Shown: positions 23,762 through 35,156 of the stretch, piece by piece
How positions within the stretch are numbered: position 1 is the first letter of the stretch
Layout of the letters: every line of letters begins with the position of its first letter
NCBI GenBank assembly: GCA_039707655.1
Contig: CM077663.1
Location: 434,513,830 to 434,577,829, forward strand
Reading direction: 5' to 3'
DNA length: 64,000 bases
From: Elymus sibiricus
Lineage: Eukaryota; Streptophyta; Magnoliopsida; Poales; Poaceae
Made by a program: the position numbers and the translations under genes
The notes under the pieces: model-generated
Told to the model about the DNA's origin: nothing
The model's input: only the letters and a program-made list of their open reading frames with translations
The model's database searches: none

Positions 23762-24989
23762 CAAGGCAACTCTAACCTATCCCTTATATAACGGAGGATC
23801 CGGCGGAGCAAAACCTTGATGGAGTATTTTTACTTCACTAAGATTAGTCGGACCTAGCCGATCCCTTATATAACGGAGCAAAATTCTGATTTGCATAAAA
23901 TTTCAATCTACTTTCAATTGAAATAATCGAAATTGATCACATTGTCATGACAACCAAAATTTAACACATTGTCTCGACAACCAAAATTTAAACTACACTC
24001 AAACTAAAAACAAGAACTAAACATAAACTTAGAACTAGGGCTACTCTTCATCATCATCATTCTTGACAAGGTCGAGCCAATCTTGGTGGCTCATCCCACC
24101 GTCCATTGGGTCCGGACCGGTGCCGTCGTCGTCGGGGTCGGGGAAGATGCACATCTAATCTTCAATGTCTAATTCCTCCTCTTGGTCCTTGTCATCGGAG
24201 ATGTCGATGACCTCCCCGTCGACCGCTCGCTTCGCAAAGATGGCTCGCTCCGCCTCCACTAGCTCTGGGTACTGGCTGTGGAGGTCCGTCGTGTACTTCT
24301 CGTCGGCGGCCTCCGCCTCGACCCTTCCTTGCCTCCCAGTCCTCCCTCGCCATGGCCGCATTCACCACTCCGGGTACCAGCGGTACGAGGTGAATCAGAC
24401 TTGCCACCGTTCATACTCGAGCGCCACGAGCTCCGCTGTGTGGAATGACCCGAGCCCCTTATTGGTGTTGGTATCGCGGTCCATAATCTCCGCCACCCAC
24501 ATCCCACATGGCTGTTGTCGGACGCCGAGGTATTTCCTCTACGGCAGTAAGGGGAGGTTGGGGAATTTGGAGATGTGGCGGGCAGGGCCCGCATCGTCGG
24601 GGTGGCCGTTGCTCGAGGAGGCCCCGCTAGAAGCACAACATCAGCGGTGGTGGCGCGGATCCGCATTGTAGATTGGCTGCGAGGAGTGTCGGCCGTGCGG
24701 TCCGGCCATTGTGAGGCGGGGGTGTCGGGGAACGTCGAGGGGGAGGGGGGAGGAGGCAGCGATTGGGGAGGAGAAGAGGCATAGAAGAGGCTGAAAGGAA
24801 GAGAAGGCGAAGTGGGTTCGTTTTACTCCGAGACAGAGCAGTGCAGTAAAAATAGGGAGGGGAGGCATGATTGAGGATATTTTTTACTCTTCTAACGTTG
24901 ATTGGGGATCAACTAGGTGCTGATTAGAGGAGTGAAACCGAGTTTTTAATCCTCTTACCAGTTATTGGGGATCGATTAGAGTTGCCCTG
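23762..24989. mobile_element. TIR element carrying an AP2-domain pseudogene (copy A)
   Basis: Ends CAAGGCAACTCTAACCTATCC and GGATCGATTAGAGTTGCCCTG are inverted repeats (18 of 21 match). No clear target duplication is visible, so the superfamily is unsettled. The element has AT-rich flanks and a GC-rich coding core. The same element in block B is 46900-48127. Confidence 0.6.
24041..24709 (-). pseudogene. AP2/ERF-domain protein remnant (copy A)
   Basis: Reading from ATG 24709: a short N-terminus, then an AP2-like domain RKYLGVRQQPCGMWVAEIMD ... LGSFHTAELTALEYERWQV. It stops in frame (TGA) where AP2 proteins continue with RFHG or similar. The frame then carries on as an acidic C-terminus (DISDDKDQEEELDIED). 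Copy A has an additional early TGA (after YNADPRHHR) that B lacks. AP2/ERF proteins bind GCC-box DNA through YRG and WAAEIRD elements; here key residues are changed (LGVRQQPCGMW). Not functional as read. Confidence 0.75.
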
Positions 24990-25692
24990 ACCGATTCAAA
25001 GTTCGTTCAACCCCAGCATTGTAAGACACCCGCCACCGAAGAGAGTTTCTCAGGCAATTATGTGACAATATGTGCCTTTCTAGAGGGCCAGAAGTAAGAA
25101 ATGAGACCAATCTAAATCTTACGAAAATGTTAATGAACTTATGTTCAACAGGAATGTGTTGAGGAAGACGCCACGAGGGTCGTCGGATCTGCCACATGAG
25201 TCGCAAAGAAAAATCCAGCGTGGCAAGCTTTCACTCTAGATGACTGTTGGGTGCAACTCTACCTCACATGTATCTCACTCTTGGTTTACTTGGTCTCGAG
25301 GGGGAGATAAATGAGCTGGTGCCCAAATCCTCCACGTCACTTTATCCATTTTCGACGATGCTCCTTATTGGCTCCCCCTTCTCTCTTAGGAGCTTATGTC
25401 CCGGCTGCACCACCGCCACTGTGATAGATCCTCTCTTCGCCGACGGTTGAACGGAGAGGGGTGTTGCACATCTGTGAGACACACATGTGCTTTGGTTACT
25501 GATTTGTAGCCACGGGAATCCATGGGCAGTGGCGCGAGTTGCCGCATCGGTTCCTCACTCTTGTCTTTGGGTAACGGAGAGACAGCGGTGCATGTGTGCC
25601 AGGCATACCGACCGCCATTTTGGTGTGTGTGTGTGTTGGGGGGTGGGGGCAACAAAGGGATTCATGGGACAGGCGCAAGAGTAGCTCCTTCA
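24990..25692. other. unique part of block A, no supported gene
   Basis: Mixed-composition DNA shared with 48128-49287. Frames of 60-90 codons occur on both strands but none is conserved as coding between A and B beyond chance. 25113-25115 (taa) is the empty site of the Tourist-like insertion found in block B. Confidence 0.5.
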
Positions 25693-25874
25693 GGCCTTGT
25701 ACCATGCAAGGTGCTTAGTAAAAAAAACCAAGCTTTACCTAAGTAGCAATGCCTATCTTTATATGAGGGGTGCTTAACTAAGCGTCTATCCTAAATAAGT
25801 AGGCACTAGTGCTTCAGAAAAACCAATTTCTTTGTCTAAACACCTCCCCTAAGCACCTTGCATTGTACAAGGCC
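25693..25874. mobile_element. Tourist-like MITE (copy A)
   Basis: Inverted ends GGCCTTGTACCATGCAAGGTGCTTAG and CTAAGCACCTTGCATTGTACAAGGCC flanked by tca (25690-25692, 25875-25877). The copy in block B is at 49288-49468, and it is kin to 17319-17634. Confidence 0.85.
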
Positions 25875-26221
25875 TCACTATGTCATAGTTTTTCTCCCCT
25901 CTTCTTTCAGCACTTTTACGCACCCCACGCCGGCGATCTCCGTCCGGTGTTCCTCTTCTTTTTTTGCTCCCGCGTAGGTTTGTGGGGTGGTTGTGGTATC
26001 TTTTGTTCCCATGATTTTCAACTTCTTAAAGTGGGTGATTGGGATTCTCAGGATCATTTTTGAATGTTGATATGGACGAGATGGTGGTTCTCTACGTTCT
26101 TAGTTGATTACGACTAGATGGGATGGGAGGCGCCTGTGGCTAGCACTAGTACGAGCCGATGGTGTTCGGGTACCAATGGGAGGAACAAAGGATGTGTGCT
26201 GGTTAGGCATGCTCGACCAGA

Positions 26222-26518
26222 GGTGTACATTAATCCTACACCTAAGCCCTATACCTAACGCAAGACCTACACCCTAGAGCCAAACCCTATACTTAAACAA
26301 TAGACCTTCCCAAGACCTATACCCTAGACCTAACCCCATGACTTAAATCCTAGACACAAACCCAAGACCAAACCGAAGACCTAAATCCTAGACCTAGCCC
26401 TAGATCGGGACCCTACGCTTAAACCCTAGATCTAATCACTAGACATAAACCTTAGGACTAACCCTAGACTGAAATCCTAGAATGAACCAAATCCTATACA
26501 TAAACCCTAGACCTAAAT
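26222..26518. repeat. degenerate telomere-like repeat (copy A)
   Basis: About 300 bases of irregular heptamer-like phrases (cctaaaccctagacctaa, aaaccctagatctaa) close to the plant telomere unit CCCTAAA but never in perfect tandem. The matching tract in block B is longer (50611-51036) because A has a deletion. An interstitial telomere-like tract or a coincidentally similar minisatellite; the units are too degenerate to tell. Confidence 0.6.
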
Positions 26519-27230
26519 CATGTGAGGAAGTGTCGAAACCACTCCTCCCTTTGCATTTGTGTGTGTGGTTGGGGGGGGGGGATAACATGGGTATAAAAGA
26601 GTTTTTTGATGAGTAAAAAGGCAATATCAAATTTTGAGGTGGCACTTCCTTCACAAATAGGACCATCCCGCAGGAAGGTTTCATGACTTTTGTGCGAACC
26701 TCGCCCCTTCCGAGGCTGCCAGCCCAAGTTCTACCTAGAGAGGGCCTGTCTAGATGTTGCGGGGTCTGCTAGAGAGGGGGCACACGAATTGGTGTGAGGA
26801 AGTGTTGGAACTACTCCTGCTTTTGCTTGGGGTCATAACATGGGTAAGAAAGGGTGGTGTGATCAGTGAAAAAGCAATACGCAGATTTGAGGTGGCACCT
26901 CTGTGAAAAACCGGGACCGCCCTGTCACGAAGGATCATGGTTTCAGTGCGACCCCCCCCCCCCCCCCCCCCCGCCCCTTTTCAGGGACGCCGACCGAACT
27001 CCTCCAAAGAGTGTGCCGTTGTTGATTAGTCATTACCCTATGGAATACAACAACACAAACAAAGAGTGGGGTGCCCCCTTCCAAGGAAAATCGAGGGTCA
27101 ATCGATGCATGTGAGGAAGTGTCTGAACCACTCCTCTTTTGGCATGGGGTCATACACCGGTATAAAAGGCTGGCGTGATGAATAAAAGGGAAATAGAAAC
27201 CGAAGTCGTGGGGGATTGATCTTGGAGCAA
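26519..27230. repeat. three tandem copies of a ~290-bp repeat with poly(C/G) runs (copy A)
   Basis: Units start at about 26519, 26791 and 27107, each with 'tgtgaggaagtgt(c)gaaccactcct', a 'gggtataaaag'-like box and 'tgaggtggcac'. A G run of about ten (26570s) and a C run of over twenty (26949-26971) interrupt them. Copies in B start at 51037. The 'tataaaag' phrases resemble TATA boxes, but no gene follows. Confidence 0.7.
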
Positions 27231-27344
27231 CCGGATACATACTCCGTTAAATCACCGATGAGTCTAAACGCTAGCCCCCCACTAGGGGAGTCTACGAGAC
27301 GGTTTGTGTGCCTTTTTAACATATATGGCCCGACTCTTTTGAGA

Positions 27345-27520
27345 ACTTAAAAAATAAGCCGCCTCCACCCCAATTTTTTTTCCATTAGCCACCTTTATTA
27401 TTTATAGGGGCTTCTAAATTAGTTATGTGAAACTAATTTAGAAGTCTCAACAAATTTGAGGAGCGGCTTATTTTTAAGCTGGGGAAAGGCAGCTTACTTT
27501 TTAGCCGCCTAAAAAAACTG
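27345..27520. mobile_element. foldback MITE-like element (copy A)
   Basis: The centre is a strong hairpin: cttctaaattagtt, loop atgtg, aactaatttagaag. Outer arms 'ttaaaaaataagccgcct' and 'agcggcttatttttaagc' are also inverted. A second copy is at about 51869-52040. Unclassified, about 175 bp. Confidence 0.6.
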
Positions 27521-27798
27521 GCCCATAATATAGAGTTATCATAGAGTAGGGCATTTTGATGGACGGGCTCCATGGAGCTCGTTTTTTGAAAATGTTGTAA
27601 ATCACATTTTACTGTTTCATATTTTTTGTTGAAAAAAACATGCACGTTCATATTTTTTGAGGGGTAAACGCACCTTTATTAACTACTGAAAGTCTGGAAC
27701 ACGTTCATATTGATGTGTTTTACATGTGTGTAAATTTAGGTGATGAAATACATTATGATGAGTGCTACATAAAAAGACAAATTCATGCATTTTTTTAT

Positions 27799-28998
27799 GG
27801 GGACTGCTACGCGTCCACCGGTTGATCCATACGAAACATCCGCCACCTCGACTGCCGTTCGATGTACGCGCGCGCAGCCATCTGATCTACTTCTGGCATG
27901 CGGCTCGGTCGCCTCCCCCGACCCATTAATTCCTGAAACAACGATCGAGTTGCAGAAACAAGCGTTTTGTTGCAGAATAACTTTACAACATCGGTCGCTT
28001 CCCTCGACCCATTAATTCCTGAAACAACGGCCGAGTTACAGAAACAAACGCTTTATTGCAGAATAATTTTGCAACATAGATGAGGTTGTAGAAACCTTTG
28101 CTGAAGAGTTAATGTTGCAGAAAAACTTATGCAACAAAGAGCATGTTGCAGATTTTTTTTTGAAAAGAAAGATCATGTTACATAAAAACTTTTGCAACAA
28201 AAGAGCATCTTACATAAAAACTTCTGCAACATGGGTGTTGTTGCGGAAGGAATTTTTGCAACATAGATTTTTGCAAAAAAAAAAGTCCGTCTTTACTTTT
28301 CTGCAACATGGGTGTTGTTGAGGAAGGAGATTTTGCAACATCAATGATCTTGCAGAAAATTTTTCGCCTTTACTTTTCTGCAACATGGTTGTTGTTGCGG
28401 AAGAAACTTCTGAAACATGGATGATGTTGCAAAAAAAAATCAATGAAAATGAAGTTACAGAAATACTGACGACGTTGCCGACAACACCGTCGGTTGTTCG
28501 CGTCAACGCCGCCAACCACAAGGCCATCCACTTCCGAGCGCCGCCAATCTCCATCACCGGTTGCGTCGGCCGACGAGCTCGCATGTTACCTCCATGGCGC
28601 TTGCGGCTGTAGCCACTAGTTGCTGCTTGCATACTACCTCCAAGGTCGCCCACAGACAGGTTGTGATGTCCAGCGGAGGCTTGCGTGGCCATGTACGCTC
28701 CCATGCTACCTCGGTGGCCGTGGCCGGTGTGCCGGGATTGGAGCTATTCGTGGGTGTCTCAGTGGCAGCTTACATCTCCAAGAATGTCCCTGATTATGTG
28801 CGTGATGGAAGAGGATGGATGGATGGGATCATGGGAAGGAAGAAAGAAGGCATAAGAAAGAAAAGAATATGTGGATGGGAGCGATCAGACGAGAAGATAA
28901 GAGGTGAAGCGGTGCAGGCCCACCTGGACACGCGTCACCCTTGGAAGACGCCGGACGAGCGAGAGAAAATCCGCCGGTGGACGTTGAGCGTTTTCCTT
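27799..28998. mobile_element. Mutator-like element (MULE), only in block A
   Basis: Inserted between two copies of tttttttat (27790-27798 and 28999-29007), a 9-bp target duplication typical of Mutator. Termini share an inverted CGTCCACCGG block 10-23 bases inside each end. The empty site in B is at 52316-52324. The left half is an array of 'gttgcagaaacaag..ttgcaacatagatg' repeats (27950-28440); the right half is GC-richer. There is no MURA-type transposase, so it is non-autonomous. Confidence 0.85.
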
Positions 28999-29389
28999 TT
29001 TTTTTATAGTGAACCGTATATGTACTGTTCACCATTTCAAAATGAAGACTCTCTTTTTTGTGTAGCTCTCATCATAATGTATATCATCTTCCAATTTTGC
29101 ACACATGTAATACTATACATCCGTCTGTACGCGTGTGATTGTTTTAGTTTTTTTCGAAACTACAATAATATGATTTTCAAAAATTTCAAAATAAAGCGCT
29201 ATATGGAGTTCGTCCTTAAAAAATGTGTAAGTAATAATCCGACTAGAGGGGTGCTTCTTTTTTATAGAAGAGAGAGGGGTGCTTCTTTTTTATAGAAGAG
29301 AAGAAGCAGAAGAAGAAATTAAAAGAAAAGAAAAAAAGAAACTTGAGGGGCACGTAACGAGGTAGTATCAATCGATCGGGCTGGGATGC

Positions 29390-29913
29390 CCATCGCCGCT
29401 AGGCAGGCCCGTCCAGCCCGCGAGTCAGCCTGGCCCGACCCGACCCGACCCACGCCGCGCATCCACCCTCTCTGGTTTAAAGTCGGACGCGAAGCAACGG
29501 CTTCGCTGCCTCCGCTTCGCTTCCTCCACCTCCACCGACCACCTCCACCTCCACGCGGGATGTGGCGTGGCAGGTCGGGGAGCGGCGAGGACGCGGCGCG
29601 GCCGGCCGGAGAGCGGCGGCGACGGCGGCGCCTCCTTCTCCTCCTCCTCTCGGTGAGTCGCTTCCCCGCCCCCGCTTCCTCCTCCCCTTTCTGCTCTAGC
29701 TACAGTTCCGCGGCTCCCGCGGGGCGACCTGCGGCGAGGGTTTGCCGGCGTTTCAATTTCCCCTCCCCGCGACGCGCCGCTGCGCTCCGCTCTTCCCGGC
29801 AAGTGCGCGCGCGCCGGGGCGAGGTTGAGGCGCTCCTCTGCACCACTCCGCCGCTGTGCGCCCGCAGGCGTGACGCGGGCGAGCACGCGTCCCTCTCCGC
29901 CTCTCGCCGTGCC
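29390..29913 (+). pseudogene. 5' fragment of the CXC gene (promoter and exon 1, copy A)
   Basis: Nearly identical to 52917-53440, the start of the complete CXC gene. It contains the GC-rich leader, a Pro/Arg-rich frame and the splice donor tctcg|gtgagt (29653-29660). Here an ATG (29561, MWRGRSGSGED) replaces ACG of copy B. After 29913 the match stops and copia LTR sequence follows, so no downstream CXC exons exist here. It could still drive a transcript (inference). Confidence 0.7.
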
Positions 29914-30352
29914 CCTTTGGTTTAAATACCAAGCCGCTCCGAACCAGACGTACGACTGTCACAGCAGTTGGAACTGGGTCATCAAATCACTGTCTTCATC
30001 GAGCACCTGGTTCAATTTCCTCAACCCTTCCATTTTCTCGAAGTACTTGTCGATGAAATTGACCGTTACTGTTTGAAGAATTTGACTAAAGACTTTCTCA
30101 ATTTTCCTATCTCAAATTCTTCAGTCACTTTATCTTCTGCCTGCTTATCCTGTTCACGCTACCTATGCTCTGTGTATGTTTCATTTCATCATGATGACTA
30201 TGTTACTGCTATGTTTCGCATGCACTTGAGTACTTATTCCGCTGCGAATATTTCGTCACTTAGCAAATTCCTCATCTAGTAATTCCTCATTGACGAATTT
30301 GTAAAAATCGCCTATTCACCCCCTCTCTAGTCGATATAACGCACTTTCAGTC
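29914..30352 (+). mobile_element. partial Ty1/copia-type LTR
   Basis: Ends with 'aaatcgcctattcaccccctctctagtcgatat', a phrase typical of the 3' end of Triticeae copia LTRs; a related phrase closes the LTR at 60510-60545. No internal region follows, so it is a fragment or truncated solo LTR, joined on the left to the end of duplication block A. Confidence 0.55.
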
Positions 30353-30377
30353 GGCAACAGCCATATCACGCTTTTTT

Positions 30378-31325
30378 GTGAGAACAGATGGATTGAGATT
30401 TAAGATATGCGAACTGTTGCCGAAGATCTATGAGGGAGTTCCAAGACGCTTACGGAGGACCAAATCGGTCTCAGGAGCGCTCGTGAATGACGTCTGGGAT
30501 GGGGACACAGGGCCAGATCTGGATGGAGCAGCATTGGACCTGTTCTTGGACGTCTGGACGCGAGTAGCGAAGACACATTTGTTGGAGGGCGTGGAGGATT
30601 CAGTTAGTTGGGCCTGGGAAAAATATGGGCACTTTTCGGTACGCTCAGCATATGCAGCCAAGTTCATGGCGCTGGAGGTGGCGCCAACGGCTGCTTTCAC
30701 TTGGAGGTTCAAAGCACCTCTACAATGTCGCTTCTATGCTTGGCTAGCTCTAAGGGACCGGTGTTGGGTTTCAGACAGATTGACAAGATGGGGACTACCG
30801 CATCAATATCAATGCCCACTATGTGACCAGCATGATGAGGACCATTAACCAACTCCTGATCTTGTGTGTCTTTGCGAGGGAAGTGTGGAACTAGTTCAGT
30901 GTAGCCACCGGCAGACCAAAGTTCATGCCCCATGATGGAGAGACCTTCGGCGAGTGGTGCATCAGGCAAGACCAGCGAGGTGAGCATTAGAGATATACAC
31001 ACGTGGAGTGCCTCCTTGGCATGTGGATGTTATGGAAGCATCGAAATGACATAGTCTTCAATGGGGCGTCTCCCTCCTTATCTCGGGCCCTCCGGTGTAT
31101 CGAGGAAGAAGAACGACTCTGGAAGCAAGCAAGTCTAACTAAGGGCGACAACTAAGCCTTTGGCGTGGGGTAGCAGCGTGGGTAGCTCGGGAGTAGTTCG
31201 CTTAGTCATCATAGGTGGTGGCGGTTGGCTACAATTGCTTGTAAATATCATGTAATCGTGTGAACTTCTGGGAGTCTTTCCCTCTCTTCTTTAATGCATG
31301 ATACACACTCGTGGGTATTCGGAAA
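30378..31325 (+). pseudogene. LINE 3' end with zf-RVT domain and A-rich tail
   Basis: The frame contains YGHFSVRSAYAAKFMAL, then FKAPLQCRFYAWLALRDRCW, then LPHQYQCPLCDQHDEDH before a stop at 30846. Downstream pieces of the same ORF remain in other frames (VFAREVW at 30868, then LWMLWKHRNDIVFNG near 31030). Ends around 'ggaaaaaataa' at 31321. This is the RT-associated zinc domain of plant LINEs, truncated and frameshifted. Confidence 0.8.
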
Positions 31326-31369
31326 AAATAACCGATTGAAGGGCACCTTACTTTTTTTTCTTCCGAAAG

Positions 31370-31645
31370 TGAAGGGTAGCCTACTAGTTCTCATTCCCTA
31401 GCCAACATTGTTCGAAGCCATAAAAACGCATGTACCTTGGCGGAAACTAATAAGAAAACAAATTTGGAGTAGATGTAGGATTTATTGATTTGAAGCCACT
31501 GCCCAAAACTAGAAGATTTTGACTATACCGAACAATCGATTTTCATGAAGGAGCCATGCCAACTTAGCAAATGTGAAGTTGCTCTGAACATCAGTGAGCG
31601 CTTGACGGCGGCCATTCCACAAAGGAGGGAATGTAAGGTAGAATG
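31370..31645 (-). pseudogene. third F-box 3' remnant
   Basis: Reverse complement matches the end and 3' UTR of the F-box genes: 'gtggaatggccgccgtcaagcgctcactgatgttcagagcaactt', then the 'catgaaaatcgattgttcggtat' and 'gttttcttattagttt' stretches, as at 10270-10435 and 33120-33330. Only the C-terminal tail survives, lying just beyond the flank of the second copy, so the locus once held more than two copies. Confidence 0.7.
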
Positions 31646-31759
31646 TAGGACCTTGAGAGTTGAGACGTTCCTCGGCCGCCCCGAGAAAATCGGGGGCCAC
31701 GCCGGCCACTGCGTCAGGTAGGCGATGTCCACCACCACCAACCAAGCATGCCTTTCTTT

Positions 31760-33110
31760 AGTGTTCGTAGGTAGAAGAATTAACACGGATGTTGCGTGCG
31801 TGCAATGCGTGGATTCCTTGTGTTATTTCCTGGTTGGAGTTACATGCTTGGTTTTCTTCTCCAGTAAATGGCATCGTAAGTTCAACTTCGTATAGCTGAA
31901 GACAGTCCAATTGTATTTTTTCAGTGGGCAAAAAACTGAAGACTTACTGAACCAAATGGTGCGTGTGTACAGGACAAGCCAACCAAATCTACTGCAGAAA
32001 ACTACGAAAGAATCCAGCAACCCAGTCCATCATTTGAACATTGACTTGCCTCCTTCAGAGTACACCTTGCAGACGATTTTCATATGCAGAGCCATCGGTC
32101 AATCAGAGTGACATTACGGGGCAGGTGCAAGGTGATGATCAGCCCGATCTCCAGCCATCGAATCAGGAAGTCGATGATGCACAGAGTGAGAGCATACCAT
32201 CATAAGAATATGTAATCGCAGTGCTCTGTTTTGTGATCGCGGGACAAAAGTCACCCAACCAGGAGATTGATAATGCTCCCAGCGCAAGGAGCCAATGAAG
32301 ATGATGTCAATGCCAAATTATTATTAATGTTGAGGGCGAGTCAACATTAACCCACTAAAGTCCAAGGTAACGTCTTCTATTAGACAGGCCCACATTTGAC
32401 TTTGCTTTAGCAAATTAGCAGACTACATGAAGCCGTATTCAAAACCGTTAGCAGTTTGAACAGTGTCCAGTTTGCATATTTAAGAACTCTATGTATAATT
32501 CAGAATGCTACATGCACAGCGGATAACAAAATTCCGTGCAAGTTCATCATTATGTTATGGACAGTAAAATCTTAGTATTTTCAGAAATTGATTCAGCCAG
32601 GCAACAACCTGGATTCAAGACAGGACACATTGGCCATGGACTGCTTAGTCGGAACAAGAACAAACAGCACACACTACGGGTTGCACGAGCGATAGTAATA
32701 ACCGGTGTCACATGGCAATTCATAAGTCCTAACTACAGACATGTCCTGACATGAGGTGTGTTGTCCTATACTCCTATTTCCCTAGAGAAATTATAGCTCT
32801 AGCACATATTGTTTGGTGCCATCAGTGGAACACCATGCGTGCAGATTTCACTAAAGGAACCTCCATGTTTGTACACACAAGATACAACAACTAGATAAGT
32901 CGGCGCTAACATATAATTATAGTACTACAACAAGAGATAACCATTTCAAATAAAAAATGAGATAATGACCCTTTAAAATTCATCAAAACAGGCCACCATC
33001 AATATTCAACATTGTTGGGACAACAATTTTGCATACTAAATTGACTTGGTTCAGTAATATTACTAGACATTCATAACCGATTGAAGGGTAGCCTACTAGT
33101 TCTCACTGCC
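31760..33110. other. flank of inverted F-box copy, non-coding
   Basis: Reverse-complement counterpart of 15808-16700. It includes a member of the dispersed repeat (31893-31975) and an extra block (about 32200-32545) absent from the other copy. No gene seen. Confidence 0.7.
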
Positions 33111-33305
33111 TAGGCAACATTGTTCGAAGCCATAAAAACGCATGCACTTGGACGCTAACTGATAAGAAAACAAATTTGGAGTACATGTAGGACTTGTTCA
33201 AGCCACTGCCCAAAACTAGAAGATCTTGACCATACCGAACAACCGATTTTCAATTTTTCATGAAGGAGTCATGCCAACTAAGCAAATGTCAAGCTGCTCT
33301 GAACT

Positions 33306-34435
33306 TCAGTGAGCATTTGACGACGGCCATTCCACATAGCAGGGAATGTAAGGTCGAAAATCATGCATCTCATAATCTTCAAGATTGCAGATAACATGCA
33401 ACTTGTGGGTATCCATATCATACGACATAAGTGTGTGCTCCGGTTCCACCCCACCATTAAAAAAAATCAGGTTACATTCTGGATGGAGTGCAACAAAGAC
33501 GTAGCCCTCGTTCTTCTCTAGACAAGGCTTTCCTAGCAGCTCGTGCGCACTGGTTGTGAGCTTTAAGGTCCATTGTCCACTAGCAAAATCCTCGAGAATC
33601 CAGACTGATATCCGGTAAGCACCACCATCTTCCATCTCAATACCATGTAAGCGTCCCTGAGAGAACCCAATGAAAGTAAATTCAGCTATGGACGGCTGTC
33701 GAGTTGTCCTCCAAGTATTCCCGCCCGTGTCCACCGTAACTAGCATATTTATTGATTTACCATTCGAGTCAAATGTCTCCACGCGAGAATCATAGGCAAC
33801 GGAATGCAGACTACCACTTAAGAAGAAGTATGCTGGTTCATAGTTATACAATAGAATTCGGTGACCCCATCGGCTTGACATGGAAGTCCATTCTCCGGTA
33901 TCCGATGAGTAGACCTCCATCAGGATAGTGTCGTGACCATTTTGAATGATGACAAACACCGCGAAGCGAGAGGGGACGACCGGGTCGCAGGGCGTGGTGT
34001 CCCATGTCTATCAGGCACGGGCAGCGCGGCCCAGATCTCCTCGGTCGCAGGGTTGCACACAATGTATTCCGCGCCCTCCGCTCGCATGCCGTGACAGAGA
34101 AGGATGCCGCTGCAGCAGTTTAGGAGCTTGACGTTTTCGAAGCCGTGCAGGAAAGGGAGAGAAGGATCGACCAGCGGCCGGCCTCTGCCGGAAAGGTTGA
34201 CGAAACGGTTGCTGCCGCTGCGGGAGAGGCCGAAAAAACCGGAGAGCGTCTGCGGTGATCTCCGACGGACGGCGGGGTCGGAACACAGCACGAGCCACGC
34301 TGCCGACACGCACTTTGATCGGCACAGAGACTTGTACGGCACCCGCGACAGGATCTCCCGGAGGAGGTTGTTGGGGAGGCCCTCCATCCCCTGCTCCTCC
34401 TCCTCCTCCTCCTCCTTCTTCCTCCTTTTCTCCAT
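33306..34435 (-). pseudogene. F-box protein gene, full length with one frameshift
   Basis: The first part (34435-34012) encodes a Glu-rich start, an F-box (MEGLPNNLLREILSRVPYKS at 34387) and LNCCSGILLCHG..NPATEEIWAALPVP. Near 34000-34030 the frame slips by one base, after which VPSRFAVFVIIQNGHDTI..EVYSSDTGEW and the F-box-associated domain run to a TGA at 33306 (217 codons open). F-box proteins recruit targets to SCF ubiquitin ligases. The rest is open and well conserved against the 9.6-kb copy, so the lesion may be recent, or a sequencing slip; a functional gene is possible if it is an error. Confidence 0.8.
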
Positions 34436-34954
34436 CCCGTGTACCTTTCAAGATTAGAAGAAAGAGAAGGGCAGCAGACCTGAAGCTCGGCGATGAATCA
34501 GATGGCGGTGGCGGCAGCGATCGATCTGAAGCCGAACGGCGCGGGGAATTTGGATCAGAGACGACACGGAGTATAGCCAGCTTTGATTCTTTTTTTTAGG
34601 CACAAACAGCCAGAATTGATTTTTTTTTTGAGGCAAGCCAGATTTGATGAAAAAACCAATAACCGAATAGTCGTTTGGATGGGCATCACAGGCCCATTTT
34701 CTTAACCCAAAACAATCCGATACCATAGGCCTCTCCCAGCCCACTATCCGATGTCCAGTAGCTAGGGTTTTTGTTCCTTCGGCAGTGATACGCTGACGTT
34801 GAGAAAATCTTTCCCTCCTCCCCAATATCTCGACGGCGAAGACTCGACGGATTCAGGGGCAATCATGGACCGCTGCCCGGTCTTGGCCTGACTGTTTGGA
34901 AGGTTTGAAGAGAACTAGAGTTTGGTGTCCGGTTTGTCTTCTACTACAGGTTAG

Positions 34955-35156
34955 AGTTTTCAGTTTGATCATGAACCATCGTGTGTCAGGATCAGGGCAG
35001 ACGCATGCATGTGAGGTGGAGGCCATGATGAAAGAGCTCGGTTTACGTGGGGAGGATCTTGACGATGTCGTTTTTTTAGCAAGAGGAGATGTTTCTACCT
35101 ACGGCAACCTGCTGGATGGCAATAACACGGGTACACATAGACAAGCCTTACATTGA
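34955..35156 (+). pseudogene. LINE ORF1-like N-terminal remnant
   Basis: CEVEAMMKELGLRGEDLDDVVF resembles the N-terminus of Triticeae LINE ORF1 (DUF4283/zinc-knuckle) proteins, which often start with a similar 'ELGL..EDLDDVVF' helix. The frame ends after HRQALH and no DUF4283 follows. Recognition is from memory of the motif only. Confidence 0.4.

Larger units (their letters stand above)
22393..29913 (+). repeat. segmental duplication, block A
   Basis: Matches 45532-53440 in the same orientation, base for base over long runs; the first 230 bases differ at about three positions. Differences are clean insertions or deletions: a MULE only in A (27799-28998), a Tourist-like element (48251-48708) and a short Helitron (52581-52820) only in B, and about 890 bases (49853-50741) missing from A. 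The block ends inside the 5' region of the CXC gene, so A carries only that gene's promoter and first exon. Confidence 0.95.

Noticed and set aside
26500..27250. Several 'gggtataaaag' boxes as promoters
   Set aside because: They are part of a tandem repeat present three times in each block, with no gene or conserved start downstream.
28561..29295. 244-codon plus-strand frame
   Set aside because: It runs across the right end of the MULE and its target duplication into unrelated DNA; no domain, and it is absent from block B.
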